In this document: positions 46,601 through 59,299 of the stretch, one piece after another | Layout: each line of letters starts with the position of its first letter | How positions within the stretch are numbered: position 1 is the first letter of the stretch | Assembly: GCA_025403435.1 (NCBI GenBank) | Contig: CM046354.1 | Span: forward strand, 38,367,041-38,431,040 | DNA from: Artocarpus heterophyllus | Lineage: Eukaryota > Streptophyta > Magnoliopsida > Rosales > Moraceae | Direction of reading: 5' to 3' | Length of the DNA: 64,000 nucleotides | Position numbers and translations under genes: made by a program | The notes under the pieces: generated by a model | The model's database searches: none | Told to the model about the DNA's origin: nothing | What the model saw: only the letters and a program-made list of their open reading frames with translations

Positions 46601-49600
46601 ATGCACATTATATGACTGGCTGACTATTAATCAGTCTTCATTTTCTAATTTTCTTGTTACCATGACACTCGATGTTATCAAATTTTGGTTCTGAATTCTT
46701 TACTAAATTTGTGTTTTGTTTAAAGACCCGTGTAAATTAGTTTTAATCATCGAATTAGTGGAAGGTGATCTGGGCAATCTTTCCCCTGTTCTAATTATGC
46801 CTGCACAGGTAATGTTGATTTATCTGATCTGCTTTCAAGTATGGATGACCAAATCGTGAAAGCTAAAGATCAGGCTCTAAGCCGGAGGGATATCTTGGAT
46901 AAAGTAGAGAAATGGAAGTTTGCATCTGAGGAGGAGAAGTGGCTTGATGACTATGAAAGGGTGAACATTTCTCCATTGTTATCTTTTTATTGCGCGAATC
47001 TGGAGTTGAGATTTTGCGCTGTACATAAAACTTAACCGTATGCAACGCTAGATTCCCACCCTGCTTTTTGAGTTGATTAGTTTTTAGGCTTTGATGTGTC
47101 ACTATCAATGTTTCATTCTCAACCTTTATCTATTTCATCCTATTAAATTTAGTTTTTTCTTTGGTGCTGTGTATGATCTATGAAAGTGTTTCCTATATAT
47201 TTTTTTTAGTTTTCTTTTTAAATTATAAAGGGCAAAGTCTTTCCTGTTGTACAGTTTACAAGATTTTGAAAAGTTGGAGAAATGAAGGTTAACATACTAC
47301 AAAATTAAATTTGAAAATTTTTTACAGGGAAGCGAGTAAGGTTCCAAGATATAGTTACTTAGGCTAATATGATAATGTACTTTGAAGACATCTTGATGCA
47401 CTGGTGACTGGTGGCGCGAGACATCAATGATCGTCTTATTCATTTTAAAGATTAAGAGTGGGTTAGGGGATCCAAACGGTGATATAAATAGAACTTGTGT
47501 GAGAGGAAATGATTACACAAAAACGTATCAAAAAGCCTTTTGATGGACCTGAATCTTGAGTAGGGATTCTTGTAGCTAATTGAATTCGTTTTAATTTCAC
47601 ATTTTACATTCATGCATGATGTTGTGAAATTGAAATGGTTGGTTTTAAATTTGCCACTTTTCCTTTGCTTCTCGTGGTTATTGATGCTATCAGACCAAAT
47701 TGACAAAATTGACTGATTGCTCTGATAGAAATTGTATCGGAAACTTTTATGAATTCATGCTTGACATTCTATGTAACAACCTTGCTCTCATTTAGAAAAG
47801 TGAACATTTCCAAGTTTTCTACTAATGAATATATCATTCTCTCTTTTAGGATGAAAATCGATACAGTGCAGGAAAAGGAGCACATAAGAATCTGAAACGT
47901 GCTGAGAAAGCTCGAATTGTTGTCAACAAGATACCTTGTAAGCTCAGATTGTTTTAAATTGTACAACTAGATTGTAATAGTGGATATAAGCTGGGTAGGA
48001 AGCAAAAATACCAAGTACTTGTTACACCAGTTTTGAACGTATAACTTTCATAAGTAAAAATTAATGTTCTGGGTTATATTGTTAAATATAACATATCATG
48101 CGCTGTTAATGAATTGGCATGTGTGTGTTTAATAGATATTAAATTAATAACCAAGTAGTCCACCCACAATGGCTTGACATATATGATTCGTGAACATTGA
48201 TTCATGCAGACTAATGCTCTTCTTTTTTTTTTCTTTTTTTTTTTGGAGATGTAGACTGATACTTAGAAAGGGTAGACATAGCCATAATTTAATCGTTTTA
48301 TTTTAGATATCGATATTTGTTGTATACTGAAACTTTTACAACATATACTATGTGTTCTATTGTTGTTGCACATGTGTTTGCGTACAATACCTGGAATGGT
48401 TTGTCAAACATAGACGAGGATTGTGAATGCGACGGGTTAATGTCCTTTTTCTTTTTTTTTTTTTTTTGCTAAAGAGTTTAATGTTTGATGGATTAAAAGA
48501 TATTTTGTTTGTATGATTTTCATAGAGCCATTATTAATTAGCTTGATTGAAGCTATTTTCAGCTACTACACTTTTTCCTTGATAGATACATTATTATACC
48601 TTCTATTATAGATTTATTCAGAAAGTATATCATGCGTTTGATTTTGTCATTTGTATGCTTGGAATCATAAATTGATGCATGCACACACACGCGCAAGCAC
48701 ACATATATAATATCTCAACTCCATCAAGGCTCAATTTTTATCACAAAAATGGCCAAAATTTAGTAAAATAAATTAAAAAAAACCCCAAAACAGATCCTCC
48801 TACTACAGCCCCGCCCCAAAACCCATGCCATTTTCCTTTTTATTTTCTAGTTTCCATTTCCTTTTTCAAGAAATTTTGGTCATTTCTGCAATGAAAATTC
48901 GTAAGTGACATTTAACAGAGATAATGTGTTGATTGATACATATTTGTGATTTCGGGTGTATAAATCAGGAAATCTAAAGTGCATAATATTCTTTTTGAAT
49001 AGACTTAAATCATAGGGTATAAATATGTAAAACACCCTCGAACTTTTAAAGATTGAACGAAAACATAGCTAGGTTTTCCGTACACTTTAGCCAAGCTTTC
49101 CATTCACTATAAACCAAAACATAACCAGTTTTCCTTTTGTTTGGTTTTGCAACAAATCTATCTACGCACAAACGTGTTCTGCAGCATCAATTGTCAACAA
49201 TTTTTTATTTTTCCCTCCTTTTTTTTTTTTTTGGGTTTTGTCAATTCATTGTCATCTTGAGGCACTACTGTTTCGTCTGTTTTCTTCTTTTATCATGGCT
49301 AAAATATGCACTATAAACTTGAAACTTTGGGATTGGCTTTGATCGAAGTGAGTCATTTATTTGGATTTGAATAGATTCAAAAGTCAGTATACCTTCCAAG
49401 CAGTGTTTTAGATGGATTTACTGGTGCACCTGCTAACAACTAACCAGAAGTTAATTTCGCGTTTATGCGGGAAGATTGGTGCTTTCTCTTTTGAAGTTTT
49501 TGATAATTTATTGTTCTTTTTGTTGTTGTTGTGTGTGTGTGTGTGTGTGTTTTTTTTTTTTTTAATAAGTACTGATTTTTGCCTTCAAATTTTGCTGAGC

Positions 49601-50346
49601 AGCTATGGTCGAAGGTTTGACAGCTAAAGTGAAAGCGTGGGAACTGGATAAAGGAGTCCCTTTTTTATATGACAAGGTGATTAACGAAAATGCTTTCTCT
49701 GTCTTCATACATACATACATACATACATATGTGTGTGTGCGTGTGTGTGTATATATATATGTCTGCACTGGTTTTTTTTGTTCTGGAATTTCAATGTTGA
49801 CGCTGGGTTATCAAACTTCAGTTTCCCCTCTTAAAGAGCTTGGAGGAATATACTGTGCGAAGGATGGAGAGAGAAGATGAGAAGCGCAAATCCCGGGTTG
49901 GCTTGCTGTTGCTTTTCCCTTTTCATGGCTTTCATTTCATTATGCTTCACAATGTGCTTTGTATTTGTCGCTGAAGGTTGCTTTCTGATAGTTCGCCTCA
50001 CGTGCTGCTATCATTTTTTTGATCTTTTGCCTTGCGAAAATGACGTCTAATGTGGTTACTGCTTTTGGTATAAATATTTCAGGAGCAGAAGCGCTTGCAA
50101 GAACAACTTGCTGTAGAGCAAGAGGCACTTTTTGGTTCCAGGCCGACACAAAAGAAGCCGCTGGGTCCGAGCACCAATGCTAACACAATGGCAGGGACAC
50201 CGATTGGGCGGCGTGCAGCCACCCCTTTGGGCCGTTACGGAGTCTCAGCCGGGAAGGAACGTAGAGAAAGTGGAAGGGCAAATAACATAAACCCGGTTAA
50301 CTATGTTGCTCTTGCAAAGGATGATTCAGCTTCCCGGGCCACTTAG
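43684..50346 (+). CDS. MAP65-5: 65-kDa microtubule-associated protein, MAP65/ASE1 family (MAP65-5-like)
   Basis: Microtubule crosslinker of the PRC1/ASE1/MAP65 family, acting on cortical arrays, spindle and phragmoplast. Coding exons: 43684-43752, 44470-44673, 44810-45064, 45144-45359, 45783-45938, 46049-46208, 46809-46960, 47850-47937, 49603-49676, 49822-49896, 50083-50346. All introns are GT-AG and the frame is open for 570 aa, the usual family length. N-terminal residues 1-60 ([34 protein letters not shown]) begin the coiled-coil dimerisation region. Family landmarks follow: [34 protein letters not shown]. The conserved microtubule-binding region spans ~360-460: [41 protein letters not shown]. 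The tail with [13 protein letters not shown] and [12 protein letters not shown] favours MAP65-5 over other paralogues. The start gives the expected N-terminus. Introns hold microsatellites; intron 1 carries a tandem duplication of the exon-2 acceptor. Confidence 0.95.
43963..44480 (+). repeat. Tandem duplication in MAP65-5-like intron 1 including exon-2 start
   Basis: Units start with AAATTTGGGATGAAA at 43963, 44194 and 44471, the last being exon 2 itself. Unit lengths are 231 and 277 bp. Shared blocks are TTTTTGACRTGCAC-GTCTCT, ATGGTTTCTACTTGCAATTT, TAATCAGTGGAA-TGTGGAA and TTCTTGGTGTTGATC. The middle copy preserves a complete acceptor (TTTGTTCTTGTAG ending at 44192) and the first bases of exon 2. 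The first copy has lost the AG. Confidence 0.85.
49529..49570. repeat. (GT)n and poly(T) microsatellite in MAP65-5 intron 8
   Basis: Ten GT repeats followed by about 13 T residues end some 40 bp before exon 9. The stretch may serve as part of the pyrimidine-rich acceptor context. Confidence 0.9.
49706..49760. repeat. (CATA)n (GT)n (AT)n compound microsatellite in intron 9
   Basis: CATACATA repeats pass into GTGTGTGTGC and then ATATATAT between exons 9 and 10. It is probably length-polymorphic. Confidence 0.9.
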
Positions 50347-50832
50347 TCATAAGCCAACTGTAAATGGTTATTCTGGTTCATATCTTGCAATGCTACATGT
50401 GAGACATCAAAAATGGACGTCGACATTTGATTCTTTTGTTTTTCTTCTATTATTTTGATTGCTATTTTCACTTCCGTATGAAATACAAGTGTGGATCACC
50501 TAGAGTCAAATATGTAAATGAGATTGATCATTGGTGTACTTTTGATGAGCAATTAATACAGGTATAGGTTCTATTCAACAGAAAGTACTTGTGACTTTCC
50601 TCAATTTTACAAGAAAGTGCTTTTGAGCTGTGACCGGATCTTTGCTGTCTTGGGCTAATCGTGGTTTCTACAATGGCTTATACCTCCAGTTTGTTTTGGA
50701 TCTGTACAAGATCTCGTCATCATTGGAAATTAAAGGTGCGATTGGTTCATTCGAATAAAAAACTCAAATTCAATTTGAGCTTAAGATCCAAATTGCTCTT
50801 TGGTAAAGCTTAAATTCAAATTTGGAACTCAA
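50347..50832 (+). other. MAP65-5 3' untranslated region and flank
   Basis: There is no further gene. The first ~200 bp after the stop codon should be 3' untranslated sequence; no unambiguous AATAAA is present. 50740-50832 is a self-complementary AAATTCAAATTTG-rich stretch leading to the hAT-type element. Confidence 0.5.
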
Positions 50833-50840
50833 CTTGAATG

Positions 50841-51712
50841 CAAGAATGAAAATATCGGTATTGATGTAAATATTAGTATTTTAATTTTATAAAAATTTCG
50901 AGAAAAATATCGATATCGGTAGAAATTTTCATAAAAATTATGAAAATTAAAAATTTTTTATGTTAAATAGATTTCTAATATTTTGAGATACAATAAAAAT
51001 TTAAAAGAAATAAATAAAAATGATTTACATAATAAATTCAATATATTTTAAAAAAAAGAAACTCCATATTAGATTTGGTAGCACCAAAGGGAAGTTCTGT
51101 GAGGCTCAAACATGGTTGGTATTTCATCTTAATTCAAACTAAATATAGTTATAAATACGTCACATGAAGGTTTGTTGACTTTTTCTTACTATATTTTCAT
51201 GAATAGAAAATTATGAATTCTTTCAATTGTTTGCCTATGATGGTGGTGGTATGTTTAGATGAATCTAATAAAAAATTTCATAATCATTATAGCTTTCAAA
51301 GTTTTGTATGGATAATAAGCATGAGGAGGCTCATTGAAAGAGCTGCTATAATTTGTCCTAAATTCATTTGTTGTAAAACTCATGAAAATAGTTTCTTCGT
51401 CCGATGTTAACATTCTTAATATATATAGGACAAATATTCATTTATTGAAAATATAACATACTGATACAAAGTAAAAAATCTCTTAAATTTTGCATTTTTC
51501 AACATTATTGAAATTTAATCGAAATTTTCATGATATGTACTAAAATTTTATACAAAATATATTACAGATTTTTCGATATCGATATCGATATTTTTATTGT
51601 TATTTTGATATTTTGTCGAAATCGATATTACAAAGGAAAGATATATTGGTATCTCAAAATTTCTAAAATTTCCACCGAAATTTTTAAAATTTTGTAGATA
51701 TTTATGTCCATG
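50841..51712. mobile_element. hAT-type non-autonomous transposon, 8-bp duplication CTTGAATG
   Basis: The 872-bp element has ends CAAGAATGAAAATATC and, reversed, CATGGACATAAATATC. It is flanked by identical CTTGAATG (50833-50840 and 51713-51720). Subterminal regions are rich in ATCGATATCG-like words on both sides. No transposase is encoded; the short frame at 51213-51410 has no known motif. It lies ~490 bp downstream of the MAP65-5 stop codon. A partial relative is at 35160-35330. Confidence 0.85.
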
Positions 51713-51720
51713 CTTGAATG

Positions 51721-52208
51721 AAGTTTTGAGTAGAAAACAATTAGAGCAAAAAAAAAAAAAAAAAAAGGGAAGAAAAACAGTCAATATTTCTACCAAAAAT
51801 AAGAAAAAAAATCCTAAATATTATTATTTTTTGTGGGTTTGATGGTTTTTTTGAAAGGATTTTTTTTGTATAAATAAGTTTTTTTTAGTGATTTTTATAT
51901 TTGAAAAATTGAGGATTTATGGTTGGAGGATGCCTAGTTTCCATACTCGGACCAAGCAATTTTGATTGGAACACTCATAGAATGATAATTAGGTGTAAAG
52001 CCACCTACAGATGAGAGTGGGTGATTGCCCTAATTTTTATGTGAAGTTTTACGAAATTTGTATTTTGTCCCCTTCCTCCTAATAAAATTTTACATTTTTT
52101 TATTTATCCTACTTCATTAATTCAGTCACGTCTCACCGTTAATTAATTTTTCTGTCTCTACCCCTCCTGATGGTCTCTGTCACATGGCCAAAATTTTCAC
52201 TTAAAATA
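51721..52208. other. Intergenic, low-complexity
   Basis: A poly(A) block (51751-51768), poly(T) blocks and AT-rich DNA are present. I see no gene, RNA or complete transposon here. Confidence 0.5.
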
Positions 52209-54894
52209 TGCCCTCTTAGTCAGGCACTCAATTTTACCCCTACTCGTCAAGTATTTCAAACAAGCAAAGATAAGGAAAATAGAGGAATATAAAGCAACAC
52301 ACGACATACGAGAAAACCCAACCTTTCATTAACACTTATAGAAGAAATACAAGTCTCCTGGGATCAACAAACCGTGTCCTTTGCCTTTCACAACTCGTCT
52401 ATTTATAGGCAACAAGTGTGGTCGACAGCCCTGACCACTTAAGTACATTCTGGTCACGTTTTGTACTACTTGGATGTGTGTCAGCTTGCTGATCAACCAT
52501 GTGTCTATGTTATGGAATTTTGGGTGTTTCTGCCCATTGAGGCTCTTCGTCATACACCTCATGTGTGGCATTTCGTTTAGAGACATTGGCCATGTCATTG
52601 ACGTGGCTACATTTACTCACTAGCACACACCAACTTTGGAGTTTGTTTAACCATGTGACTGCTTGCTACATGTCGTTAACACTCGACGACTTGGAGCCCA
52701 CTAGTCGTTGGGCCAAATCAAGGTTCCCCATCGTCGAGTTTGTTCGAACCAAGCCCCTTGCACGTTGTTGAGTTTCTCGGGCCATTATCTAAACCATGCT
52801 AGCATGGCCTGCTTAGTACTTGCCTTGCCCAACCTACCAGCGTGTGTTGTCTTTTGTCTGTGCGCACATTAGGGATACTGCCTAGCAGTGTGCTACATTT
52901 TTGCACTTCCTTTGTGCACTCAGCCAACCTGCTAATTCTACGCCAGGACCAAGCCCCACACTTGTTAGAAAACGATACGCAGTGAAATTTTTAAAAAATT
53001 TTTAATCCAAATCTTTTCCAAATAACATGTTTAACTTGCTAAGTATATAAATTAATAACAGATCTTACGTATCTTTTTTATAAAAATGTTCCAAAAAAGC
53101 CTCAATTAATTGGTATTCTTTGCTATTCTCTATCTATGATTGGAGTACAGGTGGCTGCACGTTGTACAGCCTTCCTCCAGTGACTCTCTAAGAAAACCAA
53201 GAGCTAAGGTTCATGATGTTGAACAATAACTCTTAGGAGTTTCAGAGTTTTTCTCACTAGAGTACTTACTCTTTGCTTCACAAATGATCTATAGAACAAT
53301 GAAAAATAGCTCTTCTTTTGTAGTGGTCAGATATGGGATTAATTCTTATTAGATTAGGCTTCAAAATTCAAGTCTGTATCAACTTTTGATGAAAAACGCA
53401 TCAAAAACGCGTAATTTAATTATCGCATATTCAGTATTCTGATCTAGGAAATCGGCCTACCAAAGTAGTTCCACTGGCCTGCCAAACTTGGCCACCAGTT
53501 GTCGACCAAGCGATAATCTAGATATCTTAGATATCTTATTTTTACACGGGAATCTTAAATAGAGCCTTAGTTTTAATTCAAATAACCCAATAGAGACGTT
53601 ATTTAATTAAAACAGCATATATAGGTAATCTCATATCAAATAAAATATTATCTAAACAATTCAACGTGTTTATCTTGAATTAATTCACAAAATTAATTCA
53701 ACTAATAAACTAACATGAATTATTAAATCCACTCTATCGAATTTTAGCCAATCCAATAAGTAACACAAATCACCAATATGTAAGGAAAACATGCCGTATC
53801 GTTTCAGGATTTATAAGGAGCTAGCAAAGAGGACCTGGTGGACATATATAAATTAAGCTCCTATAATTATAAAATAACATATCTCAGAGACATATATTTT
53901 ATAATTATCGACTCTAACGCTACTTCACTAAAAGCTTAGAATTGTACTCTCAGACTATATAAAATTACAAACTTCCAATAAGCTCATCATCTATGACATA
54001 TCATAATGTATAATATCCCTATAGGATATTAATAATTGGCTTAAGGATAAATTTCATTTTACTTTCCTGATTATTTTTATCTTATGTTTCATCATCTTAC
54101 CATAGGAATACTTACTATTTATAAATGGTACACCATTTGGTTATACGTATGTATCCAAATGGTCGAGCTTGCAATCTTCCAATTAAGGATAATGCCTATA
54201 AAAAAAATCATTAACTCTACAAAAGAGCTATGGATTCCATATCTATAAACAACGAGTCTATGACAATTAATAGTCATGTCTCCAACGTACCGGTATGCGT
54301 ACCATTATCAAATCAAGATGTCACCCGTTGGTACATCAAAAGATACAAGTCAAGAATACGGGCCCATTGTTCATTTCAGGATTAAGACATAACACATATG
54401 ATTGTCAAATGTGAATTGATTTAAACAAACAAAATTATTAATCAAATCAATTTAACTTTTTCTCTTGATCTAATATATCGTCACCTATGACAATATACCA
54501 ATGTTTCTACTCATGGAGCCTCACTACGATAACCAAGACAAGTCATTTCCCATTAAGGATGTAGACAACATAACAGTCTTAACATGAATAAAGTGCTTAA
54601 CTTTATTCCATCAATTGCAGATGTTATCATTTAGACTATCGCCTTCAAGATTCATGTCTTTTGCATAATCTATCCATCATATGCACGATCTTAAAGGTTT
54701 CAGACTTTTGTTTACTTATCATATTTTCAACAATAATGAACATAAAGAAGACAACATTTGGTACATGAATGATAAATAAACTCTTTATTGATTAAATGTC
54801 TCTAAAAACTTATTAAATCATTTAATCCTTAGGGTATCATGTCTAACAACACTAGGCAAGACGTTACCTTGGCCACATCTAAGAAGGTCTAACA
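52209..54894 (-). mobile_element. LTR of an unidentified retrotransposon, split by a copia solo LTR
   Basis: A minus-strand TATA box (GCCTATAAATAGAC, ~52399-52410) sits in a GC-richer block with LTR-like composition. On the far side of the nested copia LTR the sequence ends, on the minus strand, with AAAGTGGGT then TGTTAGACC near 54894, resembling a polypurine tract and LTR start. Without the nested 1.9 kb it would be about 0.8 kb. Ends are approximate and no internal domain was seen. Confidence 0.4.
52963..54848 (-). mobile_element. Solo copia LTR, 5-bp duplication ACACT
   Basis: This 1886-bp LTR reads, on the minus strand, TGTTAGACATGATACCC to ...TTTTCTAACA. It is flanked by identical ACACT (52958-52962 and 54849-54853). 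It belongs to the same family as 36001-38022 but is shorter and diverged. No internal copia DNA remains, so it is a recombination-derived solo LTR. Confidence 0.93.
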
Positions 54895-54974
54895 ACCCAC
54901 TTTAGCCGGCTAAAGCCGATGTCCTCAACAAAAGGTTCTATAAGTATGCCTTGATCTCATCTTCAAATTGCCAT

Positions 54975-56658
54975 AAAAGTAACATGAATAAATACTTTAA
55001 TAGTATTTATGACAATTTTTGGTGATTTAAATAATAATGCGAATATTTCATGTATTAATAATGGTCCTCATATTATTTTCATGGTGAAGATTGTATATTA
55101 AACAAACATGTGATCCATGACTATGAACCAAATCTTTGAATTGGATATAAATGGGTTTTATATGCAGATAGATTCGATTCAGAGTTTAATAGTTTGAATT
55201 ATATGTTATATAATTTGTAGATAGAGTTGAGCACTTTATACATGTTGAGCACTTGATACATGTTGAGGCTAGTATGGGATCGACGTCTAATTAGGAAGGT
55301 GATTTATCTTAGCCGTTGGAGTGGCTTGACTTTATGGTAGACACATTGGTGTGATAGATCTAGTGATGGTCGCACATTAGACAGGAGCTAAAGTTGAATT
55401 AATTTAATAATAATAATTCTATTTCTCTTAGATAAATTCACTTTGATAATCATTTATGTATCATCTTAATCCTAAAATGGATTCATGACTCTATGTTTAT
55501 TGCTTGTATCTTTTGATATGTCAAAGGTAGGAGTTCTGATGAATGAAGCTCTATTGTCCAGTATATTGGAGATGCAACCTATTTTCGATGAGAGCATAAT
55601 CCATAGACACAGAATTTATAGCTTTCTTGCAAAGATTTATTGTTATCCTTTCAAAGCCATTATTCAGATATTTGAAAATATAACGAAGCCTCGGTCATCT
55701 AGATATATATAGTAAACATATGATATTTTGTTTGTATGTGTTTCAAAATGAATGAATTTTTCAATGGTGAAATAATGGAACTCTGAGATAAAATAATCGA
55801 AAAATAAAATGAAACTAAGTCCTTTGTCTGATTATGGATAACCTATGAGATACATATAATATAAGAGGTCATGGACGAGACTTATATAGTGGGAGTCTCA
55901 TAATACTATATATTATCAAGAGTGTAGCTTCGGGTATATAGTGGAGTGACATTAAAGTTAATAAAGTGAGAAATTGATTAGAGATTAATTTATTAGTTAT
56001 AATTAGAGCTTGATAATAGGTCTCTTGTGTCCTAATGTTAGCTCATTAATTCCTTTATGACAGATCAGACAAATATAGATTACCACGGGTAAGACTATAC
56101 ACGAGTTTGGCTAGTGGGCCTAATGGGACATGTGGAACACAGTCTAGCATTGGATTGACAATGGGCGTAGAGCACACTATGGCAGTGCCACATCTGCATT
56201 TTTTTGGAGTATTAATTATTTAATTAATTTTAGAAAATAATTATTCATATTAGAAATCAGGATTTTAGAATAATTAATTATTTAAATTTGGCATTTAGGG
56301 TCTTCATTTATTCTTAGATTGCCTAAGCATAAATTAAAGAGTAGAGCTTTGATTACTCATCTTTTGTTATCCTAGTTCCTCATTACTTGAGTTATTGGAA
56401 GGAGTGTAGCTATGGAGATGTTTTGCTAAAGTGTGCCTCCCACACACAATAATCTAAAGAAAGAGAATAAAATTGAAGATCTAACAATATAGATTTGTTC
56501 TTGAAGAATTGTTCAGTCAGAAGTGTTGTTTTCGGTCTCCAACAAGTATGTTAAATTATATTTGATTTATTGTTCAAAGCATCATGAGTTATTTTCCTGG
56601 TGATTGAATAATTTTTTTAAAAAAATTTTGGTGCTTCATCTAACCAATTTTTCCAACA
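54975..56658 (+). mobile_element. Diverged copia LTR, plus strand
   Basis: From about 55200 the order of LTR landmarks is recognisable: GTTGAGCACTTTATACATG, TTAGCCGTTGGAGTGG, TAATAATTCTATTTCTCT, CATCTTAATCCTAAAATGG, TTGATATGTCAAAGG, ATAATGGAACT, GAGTGTAGCTTCG. It ends TTTTTCCAACA at 56658. It is clearly older than the other copies. The start is approximate and no duplication was found. Confidence 0.65.
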
Positions 56659-56756
56659 TTTCTCACGTAGCATCAACTTTGCTACTGCCTTCCCATTATA
56701 TTAAGTAATTTGTATGTTGATTTTTCTTGCTTGCCCTCATGGTCCAATGGTCGATG

Positions 56757-58742
56757 TGTTAGAAAACGTGTACACAACAGAATTTTAAAATTTTTAATTA
56801 AAAACTTTTTCCATAAAACTAGTTAGACATGCTATGTAACATAAATTAATAAAAGATATTCGTATCTCTAGTAGACCGGAAACCATGCTTCTGAATAGGG
56901 ATGATTTTCTGAGAACCATTATGAGAGAATTACTAAAGAGCCTTAACCAACTGGTCTTCTTTGGTATTCTCTTTTCTACGATCAGAATGCCAACGGGCAC
57001 ACGTCGTTTAGTCTTTCCTCAGGCAACATCTCTATATAACCGTAAGAGAAACCTATAGTTTGTGATGTCAAACAATAGCCCTTTAGGAGCTTCAAAGTTT
57101 CTCTCTCTAGAATGCCCTCTCTAAAGTTCTCGAATGATCTAAATAACAATAGGAACAAGTATCCTATTTATAGTGAAATAAGTATCCTATTTATAGTGAC
57201 TAGTAGGACTTCAATTCTAAGTAGATTGAGTTTTAAATGTGCAACTAGGCCAAGAACTGCATCAAAACGCATGACTTGATTTACACCCATCGGCTTGCGG
57301 GATAGGACTACTGGCCTACCTATTGCACTCACTTACATAACTCAAGTTACGCTTCACTAGTTGACTAGGCCTAGTCACTGGCCCACCGGTCTACCTAATC
57401 CTATAAACTTCCATCTTTTATTTTACATGGTAATCTTAGGTAGAGCCTCAGTTTTAATTCAAATAATCCAATAGAGAAGTTTTCTAATTAAAACAGGTAT
57501 ATATAGATTATCTCATATCAAATTAAATATATTCAAATAATTCAACATGTTTATTTTGAACTAATTCATAAAATTCAACCAAACTACTCATAAATTATTA
57601 AATCCAATCAATCAAATTTAAGCCAATCTAGGAATTAACATAAGTTACCAATTTGTTTGAAAAACACGCTGTATCGTTATAGGAAAATATATAAGCTAGC
57701 AAATGGGATCTGATGGACTTATATAGATCAAGCTCTCATAATTATAAAATGACATGACCCTTACACGTATGTTTTATAGTTACAAACTCCACAACTATTC
57801 CACTAAAAGCTTAGAGCTGCACTCTTGAACTATATATAAATTACTACCAATAAGTTATAAGTCCATGATATATCATAATGTGTAACATCCTTATAGGATA
57901 TCCATAATCAATTTAAGGATAAATTCTGTTTTACCTTCTTGAATATATTTATCTTATGTTCTATTATCTCACCTTTGAAATACTTGTTGTGTTCATAACT
58001 AATACGAATAGTGTACTATTTGGTTACACGTAAATATCCAAATGGTTGAGCGCTTCAATTTTTTAATTACAAGATAACGCCTATAAGAGAAAATCATTAA
58101 CTCTATGAAAGAGCTGTGGATTCCAAATCTATGAATAATGAGTCTACGCCAATCAAGAGTCATGTCTTTAATGTACCAGCATACGTACCTTCATATAATT
58201 CAGGATGTTAGCCTTTGGTACATCAAACGGCACAAGTCAAGGATATAGACTTATTAATTCATTTTAGGATTAAAACATAACACATATGATTGTCTAAAGT
58301 GAATTGATTTATTCAAATAGAATTATTAATCAAATCAATTTAACTTTAGTCCTGATCCAATATATCATCATCGATGACAATACGCCAATGTCTCTACTTA
58401 TGGAGTCCAACTCCAATAATCAGGACAAGCTATCTCTTGTTAGGGATATAGACAATATAACAATCTTAACATGAATAAAGTGCCCAACTTTATTCCCTTA
58501 ATTGTGTACTTTTAATATTTAGATTATCACCTTAAGATTTATGTCTTCTGCATAATTTGTCTATTATATACACGATCTTAAAGATTTAGAATGATAGTCT
58601 CAGACTTTTATTTGTTTATCATACATTTAACATAAATAAACATATAGAAGACATATTTGATGTATGAAAATAATAAACTTTTTATTGATTAAATGTCTTA
58701 AAACAATTATATCATTTAATTCTTAGGGCATCTAGTCTAATA
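56757..58742 (-). mobile_element. 3' LTR of the copia element
   Basis: This is a 1986-bp LTR. The minus-strand start is decayed (TATTAGACTAG at 58742 in place of TGTTAGAC) and the end is ...CGTTTTCTAACA at 56757. The polypurine tract lies directly upstream on the minus strand (58743-58754). Landmarks match the solo LTRs, including ATGTACCAGCATACGTACC and ATGGTTGAGCGCTTCAAT in reverse. Confidence 0.85.
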
Positions 58743-58754
58743 ATCTCCTACTTT
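58743..58754 (-). other. Polypurine tract (decayed)
   Basis: The minus strand reads AAAGTAGGAGAT, the counterpart of AAGTGGGAGAT at 2971-2982, immediately before the LTR. Confidence 0.6.
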
Positions 58755-58764
58755 CCCTAAATGA

Positions 58765-59130
58765 GTAAATATGACATGTTACGCATCCCCATAGCCTCTA
58801 CATACTTCTCGAAGGTCCTTTAGGTAGTGTTTTCATGAAAGGATTAGCTATATTGTCCTCTGATGCGATCCAATACATTGCCACACGCCCTTCCTCAATA
58901 AAGTCCCTTCTCACATGATACTTTTGATCTATGTGCTTAGTCATCTTTTGATATCTTGACTCTTTAGTATTAGCCACAGTTGCATTGTTATCACAGTATG
59001 ATGTAATAGGCTTATCCATACTAGGAACTACATCATGATCCTAAAGAACTTATGGGGCTACATAGCTTCTTTTGAAGTATCATTGGCAGCCATATACTTG
59101 GCCTCCATCATTGAATTAGCAATGTAACCT
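58765..59130 (-). pseudogene. Ty1/copia RNase H remnant
   Basis: Motifs SYCDNNATVANTKESRYQKM, TKHIDQKYHVRRDFIEEG and ASEDNIANPFMKTLPKG match the RNase H fragment at 3009-3430 nearly word for word. Upstream of 59019 the frame is broken. It would have removed the RNA template during reverse transcription; this copy is dead. Confidence 0.85.
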
Positions 59131-59299
59131 TGTTTTGTACTTCTTTAAGTAATGTTGCCTCCTTCCAAAATAAACATAGACTCCAAAGTCGATCACCTCG
59201 AGTGCAGATAGTATTGAAAATCCAAATCAGTGTGGCCAAGAGGTATTCGATCCTCATTAGAATACATTAGCATATAGCCTCTAGTCCTTCTCAGGTACT

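Noticed and set aside
49801..49880. Acceptor-less read-through of MAP65-5 exon 9 into 49880
   Set aside because: It has no homology. Splicing 49676 to 49822 restores [10 protein letters not shown], which matches the family.
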